Position numbers and translations under genes: made by a program. A DNA stretch of 63,219 bases, taken from the NCBI RefSeq assembly GCF_002217475.1, contig NZ_MUHH01000020.1, positions 1 through 63,219 on the forward strand, given 5' to 3'. How positions within the stretch are numbered: position 1 is the stretch's first letter; the number at the start of each line of letters is the position of its first letter. The stretch comes from Flavobacterium tructae. Lineage in GTDB: Bacteria > Bacteroidota > Bacteroidia > Flavobacteriales > Flavobacteriaceae. The notes beneath the pieces were generated by a model. That model was given only the letters and a program-made list of their open reading frames with translations, searched no databases and was not told where the DNA came from. Shown here one piece after another: positions 55,401 to 63,219 of this stretch.

Positions 55401-56245
55401 ACATTATCTTTGTCGATAATCGTATCACGATCAAGGATGATTTCGTTACGTTCGATAGAAACTACCTCTCCGGTATCTTCATCAACGAAATCCTCGTGCC
55501 AAGTATTCAATACACGTGCAGCAAGTCTTCTTCCAATATACTTTTTGATACCTGTTTTAGAAACTTTAATTTCTTCAGCTAAGTCGAAAATTTCAAGGAT
55601 GTCCTTATCTCTTTCGAAACCAATAGCACGGAATAAAGTGGTTACCGGTAATTTTTTCTTTCTATCGATATACGCGTACATAACGCTGTTAATATCTGTA
55701 GAAAATTCTATCCAGGATCCTTTAAAAGGAATTACTCTGGCAGAATATAATTTTGTTCCATTTGCGTGGAATGATTGTCCAAAGAAAACCCCAGGAGAAC
55801 GGTGTAGCTGAGATACTACTACACGCTCGGCACCATTAATTACAAAGGTACCACTTGGAGTCATGTAAGGAATTGTTCCAAGATAAACATCTTGTACAAT
55901 AGTTTCAAAATCTTCGTGTTCTGGGTCTGTACAGTATAGTTTTAACCTGGCTTTTAAAGGCACACTATAGGTAAGTCCTCTCTCTATACATTCTTGAATT
56001 GTATAACGTGGCGGGTCTACAAAATAATCCAGGAACTCCAATACAAAGTTGTTTCTTGTATCTGTAATTGGAAAGTTTTCCATGAAGGTGTTGTATAGAC
56101 CTTCGTTGCCTCTTTCGTCAGATTTAGTTTCTAATTGAAAAAAATCTTTAAAAGATTTAACCTGAACATCTAGAAAATCCGGATAGTCAGGAATATTTTT
56201 TGTAGAGGCAAAATTCAATCTTTCAGTCTGATTTGTTATCATCAA
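52430..56245 (-). CDS. rpoB: DNA-directed RNA polymerase subunit beta
   Basis: The 1271-residue beta subunit carries the rifampicin-region sequence [34 protein letters not shown], the conserved [25 protein letters not shown], and C-terminal [12 protein letters not shown]. Start [12 protein letters not shown]. It lies 184 bp after rplL in the canonical order and before rpoC. Confidence 0.98.
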   Translation of the reverse strand: MMITNQTERLNFASTKNIPDYPDFLDVQVKSFKDFFQLETKSDERGNEGLYNTFMENFPITDTRNNFVLEFLDYFVDPPRYTIQECIERGLTYSVPLKARLKLYCTDPEHEDFETIVQDVYLGTIPYMTPSGTFVINGAERVVVSQLHRSPGVFFGQSFHANGTKLYSARVIPFKGSWIEFSTDINSVMYAYIDRKKKLPVTTLFRAIGFERDKDILEIFDLAEEIKVSKTGIKKYIGRRLAARVLNTWHEDFVDEDTGEVVSIERNEIILDRDTIIDKDNVEEIIDSNVKSILLHKEDNNQADYAIIHNTLQKDPTNSEKEAVEHIYRQLRNAEPPDEETARGIIDKLFFSDQRYNLGEVGRYRMNKKLDLDIPMDKQVLTKEDIITIVKYLIELINSKAEIDDIDHLSNRRVRTVGEQLSQQFGVGLARMARTIRERMNVRDNEVFTPIDLINAKTLSSVINSFFGTNQLSQFMDQTNPLAEITHKRRLSALGPGGLSRERAGFEVRDVHYTHYGRLCPIETPEGPNIGLISSLGVYAKVNGMGFIETPYRKVTNGVVDLESTPIYLSAEEEEGKMIAQANIEMDETGKITASNVIAREEGDFPVVEPSVVHYTDVAPNQIASISASLIPFLEHDDANRALMGSNMMRQAVPLIRPEAPIVGTGLERQVASDSRVLINAEGDGTVEYVDANIITIKYDRTEDERMVSFDADEKTYNLIKFRKTNQGTSINLKPIVRKGDRVVLGQVLSEGYATQNGELALGRNLKVAFMPWKGYNFEDAIVISEKVVRDDIFTSIHVDDYSLEVRDTKLGNEELTNDIPNVSEEATKDLDENGMIRIGAEVKPGDILIGKITPKGESDPTPEEKLLRAIFGDKAGDVKDASLKASPSLHGVVLDKKLFARAVKDKRKRTQDKDALGALEMEFETKFVELKDRLVEKLFLIVNGKTSQGVMNDLGEEVLPKGKKYTQKMLYAVEDFAHLSKGQWVADDATNKMVNDLIHNYKIKLNDLQGSLRREKFTITVGDELPSGILKLAKIYIAKKRKLKVGDKMAGRHGNKGIVARIVRHEDMPFLEDGTPVDIVLNPLGVPSRMNIGQIYETVLGWAGMNLGRKFATPIFDGASLDQINALTDEANVPRFGHTYLYDGGTGERFAQKATVGVIYMLKLGHMVDDKMHARSIGPYSLITQQPLGGKAQFGGQRFGEMEVWALEAYGASSTLREILTVKSDDVIGRAKTYEAIVKGETMPEPGLPESFNVLMHELKGLGLDLRLEE

Positions 56246-56464
56246 TGAACAAAATTTTGATTAAAAAAAAGTAGTTTTTTGTGTAAAACACATTGTTTAG
56301 TTTATACTTTCTTTTTAGAATCAATACATCTTTAAAAATAAACCGGATAAACCAGGTTCTATTTTTTTTCTTCGTATTGATCAAAAACTCTTCCGTATTT
56401 TAAACTATTTGATAATAAAATTTAATGTATTTTATTATACGAAAAATGGTTTAGGCCTTTGAGT

Positions 56465-56514
56465 GTTAACTCAGGACCTAAACCTAGTTCTTAAAACTGA
56501 GTTAAATTATTTAA
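56465..56514 (-). terminator. Weak hairpin after rplL, possible attenuator
   Basis: TTAACTCAG and CTGAGTTAA are complementary across about 30 nt and overlap the rplL stop region on the minus strand. A partial terminator between ribosomal-protein and RNA-polymerase genes is known in other bacteria; here it is weak and inferred. Confidence 0.3.
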
Positions 56515-56878
56515 GCTCAACTACAGCTCCAGCTTCTTCTAATGATTTTTTAAGACCTTCAGCCTCTTCTTTAGAAACACCTTCTTTAACGTTACTTGGA
56601 GCACCGTCAACTACATCTTTAGCTTCTTTAAGACCTAAACCTGTAAGTTCTTTTACTAATTTCACAACTGCTAATTTAGAAGCTCCAGCTTCTTTCAATA
56701 CAACTGTAAATTCAGTTTGTGCTTCTTCAGCAGCACCTTCTCCACCACCAGCAGCAACTACTACAGCTGCAGCAGCAGGCTCGATACCATACTCGTCTTT
56801 TAATATTGTTGCTAATTCGTTAACTTCTTTAACTGTTAGGTTAACTAATTGTTCTGCGAATTGTTTCAAATCTGCCAT
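56507..56878 (-). CDS. rplL: 50S ribosomal protein L7/L12 (bL12)
   Basis: 123 residues, with the alanine/glycine-rich hinge ([20 protein letters not shown]) between the N-terminal dimerisation domain and the C-terminal factor-binding domain ([21 protein letters not shown]). It forms the ribosomal stalk with L10 encoded just upstream. Confidence 0.97.
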   Translation of the reverse strand: MADLKQFAEQLVNLTVKEVNELATILKDEYGIEPAAAAVVVAAGGGEGAAEEAQTEFTVVLKEAGASKLAVVKLVKELTGLGLKEAKDVVDGAPSNVKEGVSKEEAEGLKKSLEEAGAVVELK

Positions 56879-56970
56879 TTTTTCTATCGTTTAAAATGAT
56901 TTGTAAAATTATATTTTGTTTATTGTGCGCTATTTAAGCAGCAAGGAGAATAAACTCCCTGCGATAATTA

Positions 56971-57474
56971 TTATGCTTCAGTTTCTTCTTCGCTACCTGC
57001 GAATTTGTTTTGTAAAGCAGAAATAATTCTTTGAGCTGGTGATTGTAACAATCCAATAAGTTCTCCAAGAAGTTCTTCTTTAGACTTAATAGTTGCTAAT
57101 GCATCTAATTGATTGTCTCCAATGTAAATTTCATTATTAATGAAAGCACCTTTTAAAACTGGTTTATCAGATTTCTTACGGAAATCTTTGATAATTTTTC
57201 CAGGAGCATTAGCTACATCAGAAATAAATATAGCACTGTTACCAGTTAAAACTGTTGGTAAATCACCATAATCATTAGCAGAAGCTTCCATTGCTTTTGC
57301 AAGCAAAGTGTTCTTTACAACTTCTAATTTGATTCCAGCTTTAAAACAAGCTCTACGTAAGTTTGAAGTTGTCTCTGCGTTTAAACCAGAAATATCAGAT
57401 ACATAAATGATATTTGTACCAGCTAACTGCGCAGTTAAATTTTCAATCGCGATTGATTTTTCTTCTCTAGTCAT
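56971..57474 (-). CDS. rplJ: 50S ribosomal protein L10 (uL10)
   Basis: 167 residues starting MTREEKSIAIENL; it anchors L7/L12 dimers through its C-terminal helix and binds 23S rRNA. Gene order rplK-rplA-rplJ-rplL is canonical. The rplA-rplJ gap is only 22 bp, so no separate L10 leader is present there. Confidence 0.97.
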   Translation of the reverse strand: MTREEKSIAIENLTAQLAGTNIIYVSDISGLNAETTSNLRRACFKAGIKLEVVKNTLLAKAMEASANDYGDLPTVLTGNSAIFISDVANAPGKIIKDFRKKSDKPVLKGAFINNEIYIGDNQLDALATIKSKEELLGELIGLLQSPAQRIISALQNKFAGSEEETEA

Positions 57475-57496
57475 ACTAAAAATTTTTAACTACCAA

Positions 57497-58186
57497 TTAT
57501 ACTGCTTTTGGGTCTAATGCGATAGCAGGACTCATAGTGCTTGTAAGGTGAATACCTTTAATGTAGGTACCTTTAGCAGCAGTTGGTTTAAGTTTTATTA
57601 ATGTTTGAATAATTTCGTGTGCGTTGTCAACAATTTGCTCAGCTCCAAAAGAAACTTTACCAATTCCTGCGTGAACGATACCAGTTTTATCAACTTTAAA
57701 GTCAATTTTACCAGCTTTAACCTCTGCAACAGCTTTTGCAACATCCATAGTTACAGTACCTGTTTTAGGGTTTGGCATTAAACCTCTAGGTCCTAAAATA
57801 CGACCTAATGGACCTAATTTACCCATAACAGCTGGCATAGTGATGATTACATCAACATCTGTCCAACCATCTTTAATTTTTTGCAAATAGTCATCAAGAC
57901 CAACATAGTCTGCACCAGCTTCTTTAGCTTCCGCTTCTTTATCTGGAGTAACTAATGCTAATACTTTAACATCTTTACCTGTTCCGTGAGGTAATGTAAC
58001 CACACCTCTTACCATTTGATTCGCTTTTCTAGGATCTACACCCAAACGAACTGCGATATCAACAGACTCATCAAATTTTGCAGAAGCAACAACTTTCAAT
58101 AATGCCGCAGCATCTTTTAGAGAGTATAATTTGTTCTTTTCAATTTTTGAAGCAGCCTCTTTTTGCTTTTTTGTTAATTTTGCCAT
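57497..58186 (-). CDS. rplA: 50S ribosomal protein L1 (uL1)
   Basis: 229 residues with the conserved [15 protein letters not shown] segment. It binds 23S rRNA at the L1 stalk. It is separated from rplK by 13 bp, within one ribosomal-protein unit. Confidence 0.98.
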   Translation of the reverse strand: MAKLTKKQKEAASKIEKNKLYSLKDAAALLKVVASAKFDESVDIAVRLGVDPRKANQMVRGVVTLPHGTGKDVKVLALVTPDKEAEAKEAGADYVGLDDYLQKIKDGWTDVDVIITMPAVMGKLGPLGRILGPRGLMPNPKTGTVTMDVAKAVAEVKAGKIDFKVDKTGIVHAGIGKVSFGAEQIVDNAHEIIQTLIKLKPTAAKGTYIKGIHLTSTMSPAIALDPKAV

Positions 58187-58199
58187 GTCTTTTTCTTAA

Positions 58200-58637
58200 T
58201 TAAAAAGGAGCATCTCCTGATACAGTTATACCCATAGATCTAGCTGTTCCAGCAACCATACTCATAGCTTTCTCAATTGTGAAAGCATTTAAGTCCGGCA
58301 TTTTGTCTTCAGCGATAGTTCTAATTTGTTCCCAAGTAACGCTAGCTACTTTTTTACGATTAGGCTCACCAGAACCAGATTTTAGCTTTGCAGCTTCCAT
58401 TAACTGAACTGCTGCTGGAGGAGTCTTAACGACAAAATCAAATGATTTGTCTTTATACACAGTGATTTGCACTGGGCAAATTTTGCCAGGTTTATCCTGA
58501 GTTCTAGCATTAAATTGCTTACAGAACTCCATGATGTTAACCCCAGCAGCTCCTAAAGCAGGTCCAACCGGTGGCGACGGGTTCGCAGCACCTCCCTTAA
58601 CTTGTAGTTTAACTACCTTACTAATTTCTTTAGCCAT
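58200..58637 (-). CDS. rplK: 50S ribosomal protein L11 (uL11)
   Basis: 145 residues from the Met at 58637 ([20 protein letters not shown]). An upstream extension to 58664 adds nine non-conserved residues and is rejected. The proline-rich [17 protein letters not shown] segment and C-terminal rRNA-binding domain are typical. Confidence 0.97.
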   Translation of the reverse strand: MAKEISKVVKLQVKGGAANPSPPVGPALGAAGVNIMEFCKQFNARTQDKPGKICPVQITVYKDKSFDFVVKTPPAAVQLMEAAKLKSGSGEPNRKKVASVTWEQIRTIAEDKMPDLNAFTIEKAMSMVAGTARSMGITVSGDAPF

Positions 58638-58704
58638 TTTTAAAAAATTTATCACTGTAATCAATGGAAGCGATTACAATGGTTTATTATAGTGTAACAA
58701 AAAA

Positions 58705-59256
58705 TTATACTTTTTCAACTTGCATAAAACTCAATTCTAATGGTGTTTTTCTTCCGAAAATCTTAACCATAACTTCAAGTTTACGCTTTTCTTCATTGAT
58801 TTTTTCAACCGAACCGTTAAAGCCGTTAAAAGGACCATCGATCACTTTTACCGTTTCACCCAGGCTGAAAGGAATAGCACGAGTATCTGTATTAACAGCC
58901 AACTCATCCACTTTACCTAACATTCTATTTACTTCAGAAAGTCTCAAAGGAACCGGTTCCCCGCCTTTGATCTCACCTAAAAACCCAATTACACTAGTAA
59001 TTGACTTAATAATATGAGGTATCTCACCAACTAAATTGGCTTCGATCATAACATATCCAGGGAAATAAACTTTATCCTTAGACATTTTCTTTCCTTCTTT
59101 TACAGTAACTACTTTTTCTGTAGGTACTAAAACTTGGGAAACATAATCGCCCATACCTAATCTGGCAATCTCGGTTTCGATGTAAGCTTTGACTTTATTT
59201 TCTTGCCCGCTTACAGCTCTAACCACATACCATTTTTTCACATTATTATCTGCCAT
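58705..59256 (-). CDS. nusG: Transcription termination/antitermination factor NusG
   Basis: 183 residues with an N-terminal NGN domain (KWYVVRAVSGQENKVKAYIE) and a C-terminal KOW domain (VIDGPFNGFNGSVEKI). The ATG at 59256 is chosen; a GTG one codon upstream is the alternative. It binds RNA polymerase and ribosomes. Position after secE and before rplK is canonical. Confidence 0.97.
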   Translation of the reverse strand: MADNNVKKWYVVRAVSGQENKVKAYIETEIARLGMGDYVSQVLVPTEKVVTVKEGKKMSKDKVYFPGYVMIEANLVGEIPHIIKSITSVIGFLGEIKGGEPVPLRLSEVNRMLGKVDELAVNTDTRAIPFSLGETVKVIDGPFNGFNGSVEKINEEKRKLEVMVKIFGRKTPLELSFMQVEKV

Positions 59257-59267
59257 CACAAAAAAAA

Positions 59268-59465
59268 TTATCCTTTTAACCAGTTAAAAAATCCAGCCAA
59301 AGCTTTTGCAAAAAATTCGTCTACTCCCCATGTTGCCAAAGCGAACAGAATCGAAAATACAGCTACAACAATTGTCAATTTTTGAACCTCAGCCCAAGCT
59401 GGCCAAGTAACATTTGACTTTAACTCTTCGAAAGCCTCTGATAAATAATTAGTAACTTTTGTCAT
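59268..59465 (-). CDS. secE: Preprotein translocase subunit SecE
   Basis: 65 residues with the conserved cytoplasmic region TWPAWAEVQKLT and one transmembrane helix (IVVAVFSILFALATWGVDEFF). It is a small essential component of the SecYEG channel and sits directly upstream of nusG. Confidence 0.95.
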   Translation of the reverse strand: MTKVTNYLSEAFEELKSNVTWPAWAEVQKLTIVVAVFSILFALATWGVDEFFAKALAGFFNWLKG

Positions 59466-59484
59466 TTGATATATTTTTTTATTG

Positions 59485-59555
59485 CACGGGCGGAGGGATT
59501 CGAACCCCCATCAACGGTTTTGGAGACCGCTATTCTACCCTTGAACTACGCCCGT
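59485..59555 (-). tRNA. tRNA-Trp (CCA anticodon)
   Basis: The minus strand folds as a cloverleaf: acceptor ACGGGCG with CGCCCGT, anticodon stem GCGGT and ACCGT around CTCCAAA (anticodon CCA), and T arm GGGTTCGAATCCC. The 3' CCA is not encoded. It lies between tuf and secE, a standard place in many bacteria. Confidence 0.95.
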
Positions 59556-59559
59556 AATT

Positions 59560-59606
59560 AAAAGCCAGTGATTTCAATTAAGAAAATCAGCTGGCTTTTT
59601 TTTTAT
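59560..59606 (-). terminator. Hairpin between tuf and tRNA-Trp
   Basis: AAAAGCCAG, TGATTT and their complements form a stem-loop, with a weak T tail (TTTTAATTA) on the minus strand. It may partly terminate the tuf message or guide processing ahead of tRNA-Trp. Confidence 0.55.
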
Positions 59607-59618
59607 TTTTTTATAGGA

Positions 59619-60806
59619 TTATCCTACGATTTCAGTTACCTGACCTGCTCCTACAGTTCTACCACCTTCACGGATAGCGAAACGTAAACCAACACTCATA
59701 GCGATTGGGCTTAATAAAGCAACATTGATAGTCAAGTTATCTCCTGGCATTACCATCTCTACTCCTTCTGGTAAAGTAATAACTCCTGTTACGTCAGTTG
59801 TACGTACGTAGAACTGTGGACGGTAGTTATTGTGGAATGGAGTATGACGTCCACCTTCTTCTTTTTTCAAGATATAAACCTCTGCTTTGAAAGTAGCGTG
59901 TGGTTTTACTGATCCTGGCTTAATGATAACCATTCCTCTTTTGATAGATTCTTTATCAATACCTCTTAACAATAAACCTACGTTATCTCCAGCTTCACCT
60001 CTATCAAGGATTTTACGGAACATCTCAACTCCTGTAATAGTAGAAGTTAATTTATCAGCTCCCATACCAATGATTTCAACTGGATCTCCTGTATTAGCAA
60101 TACCTGTTTCGATACGACCTGTAGCAACAGTTCCACGACCAGTAATTGTAAATACGTCTTCAACCGGCATCAAGAATGGTTTTGCTACGTCACGCACTGG
60201 CTCTTCGATCCAAGCATCAACAGCATCCATTAATTCAATGATTTTTGGTACCCAAGCAGGATCATTATTCAATCCTCCTAAAGCAGAACCTTGAACTACA
60301 GGACCATTATCTCCATCATATTCGTAGAAAGATAATAAATCTCTAATTTCCATTTCAACAAGCTCTAACAACTCAGCATCATCAACCATATCCACTTTGT
60401 TCATGAAAACAACGATTCTTGGAATACCAACCTGACGACCTAAAAGGATGTGCTCACGAGTTTGTGGCATTGGACCATCTGTAGCAGCAACTACTAAGAT
60501 AGCTCCGTCCATTTGAGCTGCTCCAGTAACCATGTTCTTTACGTAATCCGCGTGACCTGGACAGTCAACGTGAGCGTAGTGACGGTTAGCTGTTTCATAC
60601 TCTACGTGTGATGTATTAATAGTAATACCTCTTTCTTTCTCCTCTGGAGCGTTATCGATTTGATCAAACGATTTTGCTTGACAGTAACCAGCATCAGACA
60701 ATACTTTTGTAATTGCTGCAGTTAATGTAGTTTTTCCGTGATCCACGTGTCCAATTGTACCTATGTTTAAGTGCGGTTTGGAACGATTAAAATTCTCCTT
60801 TGCCAT
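59619..60806 (-). CDS. tuf: Elongation factor Tu
   Basis: 395 residues with GTPase motifs [20 protein letters not shown] and NKVDMV, then beta-barrel domains II and III. It delivers aminoacyl-tRNA to the ribosome. It follows the Thr-Tyr-Thr tRNA genes as in the tufB unit of enterobacteria. Confidence 0.99.
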   Translation of the reverse strand: MAKENFNRSKPHLNIGTIGHVDHGKTTLTAAITKVLSDAGYCQAKSFDQIDNAPEEKERGITINTSHVEYETANRHYAHVDCPGHADYVKNMVTGAAQMDGAILVVAATDGPMPQTREHILLGRQVGIPRIVVFMNKVDMVDDAELLELVEMEIRDLLSFYEYDGDNGPVVQGSALGGLNNDPAWVPKIIELMDAVDAWIEEPVRDVAKPFLMPVEDVFTITGRGTVATGRIETGIANTGDPVEIIGMGADKLTSTITGVEMFRKILDRGEAGDNVGLLLRGIDKESIKRGMVIIKPGSVKPHATFKAEVYILKKEEGGRHTPFHNNYRPQFYVRTTDVTGVITLPEGVEMVMPGDNLTINVALLSPIAMSVGLRFAIREGGRTVGAGQVTEIVG

Positions 60807-60861
60807 TTTACTTAATTTTTAATCTTAGTTATATATTAATTTTCAATTTCCTACTTACTTG

Positions 60862-60933
60862 AGCCAACTACGGGAATTGAACCCGTGACCTCTTCCTTAC
60901 CAAGGAAGCACTCTACCCCTGAGCTAAGTCGGC
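60862..60933 (-). tRNA. tRNA-Thr (GGT anticodon)
   Basis: Acceptor GCCGACT pairs with AGTTGGC. The anticodon loop TTGGTAA lies between CTTCC and GGAAG, and the T arm is CGGGTTCAATTCCCG. 72 nt, no encoded CCA. Confidence 0.95.
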
Positions 60934-61017
60934 AGAGAGTTCTGACTTTTAGATTTAGATCTCAGATTTTAAAAATCCGAAACCGATAGCCCAAAACCTT
61001 AACTTCTTCTTTATTTG

Positions 61018-61098
61018 TGGGGAGAGCAGGATTCGAACCTGCGAAGTTCACACAGCAGATTTACAGTCTGCCCTCGTTGGCCGCTTGAGTATCTCCCC
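61018..61098 (-). tRNA. tRNA-Tyr (GTA anticodon)
   Basis: The acceptor GGGGAGA is paired at the 3' end, the anticodon loop is CTGTAAA between CAGA and TCTG, and there is a long variable arm, typical of tRNA-Tyr. 81 nt. Confidence 0.95.
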
Positions 61099-61221
61099 TT
61101 AATAATTTATGATTTCAGAATCCTGATTTTAGATTTAACCCCAAAACTTCACCCTACTAACCACAAACCATTTTCAATAATTTTTAAGAACCAATTTCAA
61201 ATCGCATTTGAAATATTTTTG

Positions 61222-61295
61222 AGCCGATAGAGGGACTCGAACCCACGACCTGCTGATTACAAATCAGCTGCTCTAGCCAGCTGAGCTACATCGGC
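61222..61295 (-). tRNA. tRNA-Thr (TGT anticodon)
   Basis: Acceptor GCCGATG... paired with ...TATCGGC. The anticodon loop TTTGTAA lies between GCTGA and TCAGC, and the T arm is GTGGGTTCGAGTCCC. 74 nt; first tRNA of the cluster. Confidence 0.95.
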
Positions 61296-61305
61296 AATTA
61301 CATTA

Positions 61306-61331
61306 AAAAAGTCCGCTATTTCTAACGGACT
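61306..61331 (-). terminator. Terminator after hpf
   Basis: On the minus strand AGTCCGTTA, GAAA tetraloop, TAGCGGACT, then TTTTTAATG. It lies downstream of hpf and overlaps the start region of the tRNA-tuf transcript. Confidence 0.75.
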
Positions 61332-61332
61332 G

Positions 61333-61362
61333 CAAATGTAGCTATTTTATCTTTGAATCAAA
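61333..61362 (-). promoter_or_regulatory. Strong promoter for the tRNA-tuf operon
   Basis: TTTG (61362 to 61359), an 18-nt spacer, then TACATTTG (61340 to 61333) match both Bacteroidota promoter elements. Transcription would start about 30 nt before the first tRNA-Thr. This is the best full promoter in the window. Confidence 0.75.
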
Positions 61363-61385
61363 ACATTTTTTGAAAAAAATTTCAA

Positions 61386-61688
61386 TTATATATGCGCTCT
61401 TATTTTTTCTTTCCTTTTAACAAGTAATCTTTCTAAAGATTCTGCTGAAAGCTCAACCGCCTCTTCAAATGTCTTACACTGCTTTTTAACTAAAAAATCA
61501 TCCCCCGGTACATTAATCTTAATCTCTACTGCTTTATTCTCCTTATCACTTGTTCTTTCCACTTTTAAAAAAACATCCGCCGAAACAACACGATCATAAT
61601 ATTTCTCCAATTTATCCATTCTTTCCTGAATAAAATCTACCAATTTTCTGTCAACAGTAAAGTTAACTGCATGAACATCTACCTTCAT
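61386..61688 (-). CDS. hpf: Ribosome hibernation promoting factor (HPF/RaiA family)
   Basis: A 100-residue short-form factor (MKVDVHAVNFTVDRKLVDFIQERMDKLEKYY), with the alternating helix/strand pattern of the HPF fold. It binds idle ribosomes. The start at 61688 is preferred over the upstream extension, which overlaps xerC. It lies 31 bp after xerC, likely co-transcribed. Confidence 0.92.
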   Translation of the reverse strand: MKVDVHAVNFTVDRKLVDFIQERMDKLEKYYDRVVSADVFLKVERTSDKENKAVEIKINVPGDDFLVKKQCKTFEEAVELSAESLERLLVKRKEKIRAHI

Positions 61689-61719
61689 AATACAAATTTT
61701 AGGGTTAAACATTTCAGAA

Positions 61720-62616
61720 CTATTGTTTATTCCTAGGATGCGCATTTGCATACACTTTTTTAAGCTCCGCTAAACTATTGTGAGTATAAACCTGTGTAGA
61801 CGCTAAACTCGAATGCCCCAATAATTCCTTAACTGAATTTAAATCTGCTCCGTTATTTAATAAATGAGTCGCAAAAGTATGCCGAAGCACATGCGGACTC
61901 TTTTTTACCTTTTCAGAGACTTTACTAAAGTAAGAATTTATTAATCGATACACAAAAGATTCACTCAATTTTAACCCTTTGCCTGAAATAAAAAAATACT
62001 CTTCATCTACTACCTTTTCAATCAAAGCTCTTTCCCGCAAATACAATTTCATCTGCCCCGCAATTATTGGCAATATCGGAACAATACGCTCTTTATTTCT
62101 CTTCCCCAAAACCTTCAACAAACCAGAAGACAAATCAACATCACGTTTCATTAAATGAATCAACTCAGCCCTCCTTATCCCGGTGGCATAAAACAAATCT
62201 ACAATAAGCCTGTCACGAACCTCCTCGAACCCACAAGGATCACCAACCTCCAACAACAAATCAGTCAGCTCTTTTTCAGAAAAAGGAATCTGGATAATCT
62301 TAGGCGTTTTCAATGCTTTATGTTTCAACATCGGACTCACTTCAATTTGCTTTGTTTTCAAAAGAAACCGATAAAACGCTTTCAAAGACGACATTTTTCG
62401 ATTAACAGAAACATTCGAAACACCCTCATCCACTAAAGAAACAATCCAACTTCTAATTTGACCATAATTCACCCCCTCAATTCCCTCTTGCTCAAAATTA
62501 ACCCTATTAAATTCTTTAAAAGAAAAGACATCATTCAAATAAGCCGTAACCGTATGAACCGAATACTTCTTCTCCAACTCCAGATAATCACGAAACGCCT
62601 CTACATTTGATTTCAT
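61720..62616 (-). CDS. xerC: Tyrosine recombinase XerC
   Basis: 298 residues from MKSNVEAFRDYLELEKKYS; an upstream extension to 62685 is not conserved-looking. It has an N-terminal SAM-like DNA-binding domain, then catalytic Arg in TGIRRAELIHL, the Lys region VLGKRNKERIVPI, HxxR in HVLRHTFATHL, and His and nucleophile Tyr in LGHSSLASTQVYTHNS. XerC with a partner resolves chromosome dimers at dif. Housekeeping context (rpsU, hpf, tuf) supports this over a mobile integrase. Confidence 0.93.
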   Translation of the reverse strand: MKSNVEAFRDYLELEKKYSVHTVTAYLNDVFSFKEFNRVNFEQEGIEGVNYGQIRSWIVSLVDEGVSNVSVNRKMSSLKAFYRFLLKTKQIEVSPMLKHKALKTPKIIQIPFSEKELTDLLLEVGDPCGFEEVRDRLIVDLFYATGIRRAELIHLMKRDVDLSSGLLKVLGKRNKERIVPILPIIAGQMKLYLRERALIEKVVDEEYFFISGKGLKLSESFVYRLINSYFSKVSEKVKKSPHVLRHTFATHLLNNGADLNSVKELLGHSSLASTQVYTHNSLAELKKVYANAHPRNKQ

Positions 62617-62691
62617 AAAAACACAATTCTTACAACACCTGTTAGTCCGATAAAAAGAAAACCAACCCAGCTTAAAATTAAACACAAAAAA

Positions 62692-62732
62692 ACCGTTAGT
62701 ATCAAAATTAATTCTTTTTGATAACTAACGGT
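62692..62732 (-). terminator. Terminator after rpsU
   Basis: ACCGTTAGTATCAAAA and TTTGATAACTAACGGT pair over about 15 bp. On the minus strand a run of seven T follows. It separates rpsU from xerC. Confidence 0.8.
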
Positions 62733-62756
62733 AATTATTTTAAAAAAAAGCTACTA

Positions 62757-62951
62757 CTAACTCTCTAAACTATCTTTCAATGTTTGGATGTAAGCCGCTT
62801 TTTGAATTTGAGCTCTTTTGATAACAGAAGGCTTAATAAAAGCAGTACGTGCTCTTAATTGACGAACAGTTCCTGTTTTATCAAATTTTCTTTTATAGCG
62901 CTTTAATGCTCTATCGATATTTTCTCCGTCTTTAATTGGTATAATTAACAT
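62757..62951 (-). CDS. rpsU: 30S ribosomal protein S21 (bS21)
   Basis: 64 residues (MLIIPIKDGENIDRALKRYKRK), strongly basic, matching bS21. It sits near the 3' end of 16S rRNA beside the anti-Shine-Dalgarno sequence. The gene has a near-perfect Shine-Dalgarno, unusual in this lineage, and a TAnnTTTG promoter element. Confidence 0.96.
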   Translation of the reverse strand: MLIIPIKDGENIDRALKRYKRKFDKTGTVRQLRARTAFIKPSVIKRAQIQKAAYIQTLKDSLES

Positions 62952-62960
62952 AATATTGAC

Positions 62961-62966
62961 ACCTCC
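62961..62966 (-). promoter_or_regulatory. Strong Shine-Dalgarno of rpsU
   Basis: On the minus strand AGAGGAGGTGTC contains GGAGGT, 9 nt ahead of the ATG. Other genes in this window generally have A-rich leaders without such a site, so this stands out. Confidence 0.9.
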
Positions 62967-62980
62967 TCTCGTTAAGGCTG

Positions 62981-62988
62981 CAAAAGTA
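62981..62988 (-). promoter_or_regulatory. -7 promoter element for rpsU
   Basis: TACTTTTG on the minus strand, about 30 nt ahead of the ATG and followed by GCAGCC. This implies a leader of only about 20-25 nt containing the Shine-Dalgarno. No TTTG was found at -33. Confidence 0.55.
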
Positions 62989-63021
62989 TGTATTAATTAT
63001 GGATTATGGATAATAAATTGT

Positions 63022-63219
63022 GATTTTTTTTAGAAAATAGAATATAGAGCAAAGAATAAAGACTTCGATACTGCGTATCCTGCATTCTTCATCACGCGAT
63101 TTTTTTTAGAAAATAGAATATAGAGCAAAGAATAAAGACTTCAATACTGCGTATCCTGCATTCTTCATCCTGTGATTTTTTTTTTAGAAAATAGAATATA
63201 GAGAATAGAACAAAGAATA
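63022..63219. repeat. 76-bp tandem repeat, at least 2.6 units, running off the window
   Basis: Units begin at 63022, 63098 and 63174 with GATTTTTTTTAGAAAATAGA and continue with ATACTGCGTATCCTGCATTC. Unit 2 differs from unit 1 by only a few bases; unit 3 has extra T and begins to diverge (GAGAATAGAACAAAG). No gene lies in the 268-bp stretch right of rpsU. Confidence 0.9.

Noticed and set aside
61720..62616. Tyrosine recombinase as integrase of a mobile element
   Set aside because: It is embedded in housekeeping genes (rpsU, hpf, tuf), shows XerC features, and no attachment-site duplications or phage genes are seen.
63022..63219. Possible CRISPR array at the right edge
   Set aside because: The units are contiguous 76-bp tandem repeats with no unique spacers and no cas genes nearby.

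Overview
The window reads as chromosome from a Flavobacterium-like member of the Bacteroidota. Evidence: AT-rich DNA, TAnnTTTG-type -7 promoter elements, almost no Shine-Dalgarno sequences, Bacteroidota-type proteins (XrtN/VIT, DUF3467, CarboxypepD_reg-like domains), and a ribosomal/RNA-polymerase block typical of flavobacteria. No phage, integrated plasmid, insertion sequence or CRISPR array was seen.

Layout. (1) 1-710: two tandem minus-strand promoters pointing off the left edge, probably toward an rRNA operon, then a dispersed structured element resembling the Flavo-1 RNA motif. (2) 711-2154: a luciferase-like flavin monooxygenase and a degenerate repeat spacer. (3) 2155-13293: a large high-affinity potassium locus. 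It holds a sigma-54-type response regulator, a small unknown protein, three consecutive micro-ORFs for single-span membrane peptides (the middle one is KdpF), kdpA, kdpB, kdpC, an outer-membrane porin, a KdpD sensor half without a kinase, and a separate membrane histidine kinase. The kdp spacers carry word-like inverted repeats. (4) 13294-14790: a PAP2 phosphatase among palindromic repeats. (5) 14790-22690: a DNA-damage/mutagenesis block with a LexA-like XRE-S24 regulator divergent from dinB-dnaE2, followed by an exonuclease-GIY-YIG fusion, AlkB and DUF1810. (6) 23184-31174: an amino-acid permease, a histidine kinase with a single-domain regulator, a LysM-NlpC/P60 hydrolase, and two tandem Kelch proteins. 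(7) 31270-36432: two different aconitases side by side. (8) 36876-40609: a dedicated one-substrate exosortase system, with a VIT-domain protein bearing a PEP-type sorting tail followed by exosortase N. (9) 40671-43136: MoxR ATPase and a SurA-like chaperone. (10) 43675-46861: an archaeal-type alpha-amylase lipoprotein and release factor 3. (11) 47478-62951, minus strand: the core expression block rpsU, xerC, hpf, tRNA-Thr/Tyr/Thr, tuf, tRNA-Trp, secE, nusG, rplK, rplA, rplJ, rplL, rpoB, rpoC, DUF3467. The right edge is a 76-bp tandem repeat.

The most interesting systems are the kdp locus (split KdpD, NtrC-type regulator in place of KdpE, micro-ORFs), the XRE-S24/dinB/dnaE2 cassette with matching inverted operator candidates, the XrtN/VIT pair, and the rpsU gene. 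The rpsU gene has a near-perfect Shine-Dalgarno in a lineage that otherwise lacks them, which fits autoregulation by bS21. All assignments are by reading; no database search was run.
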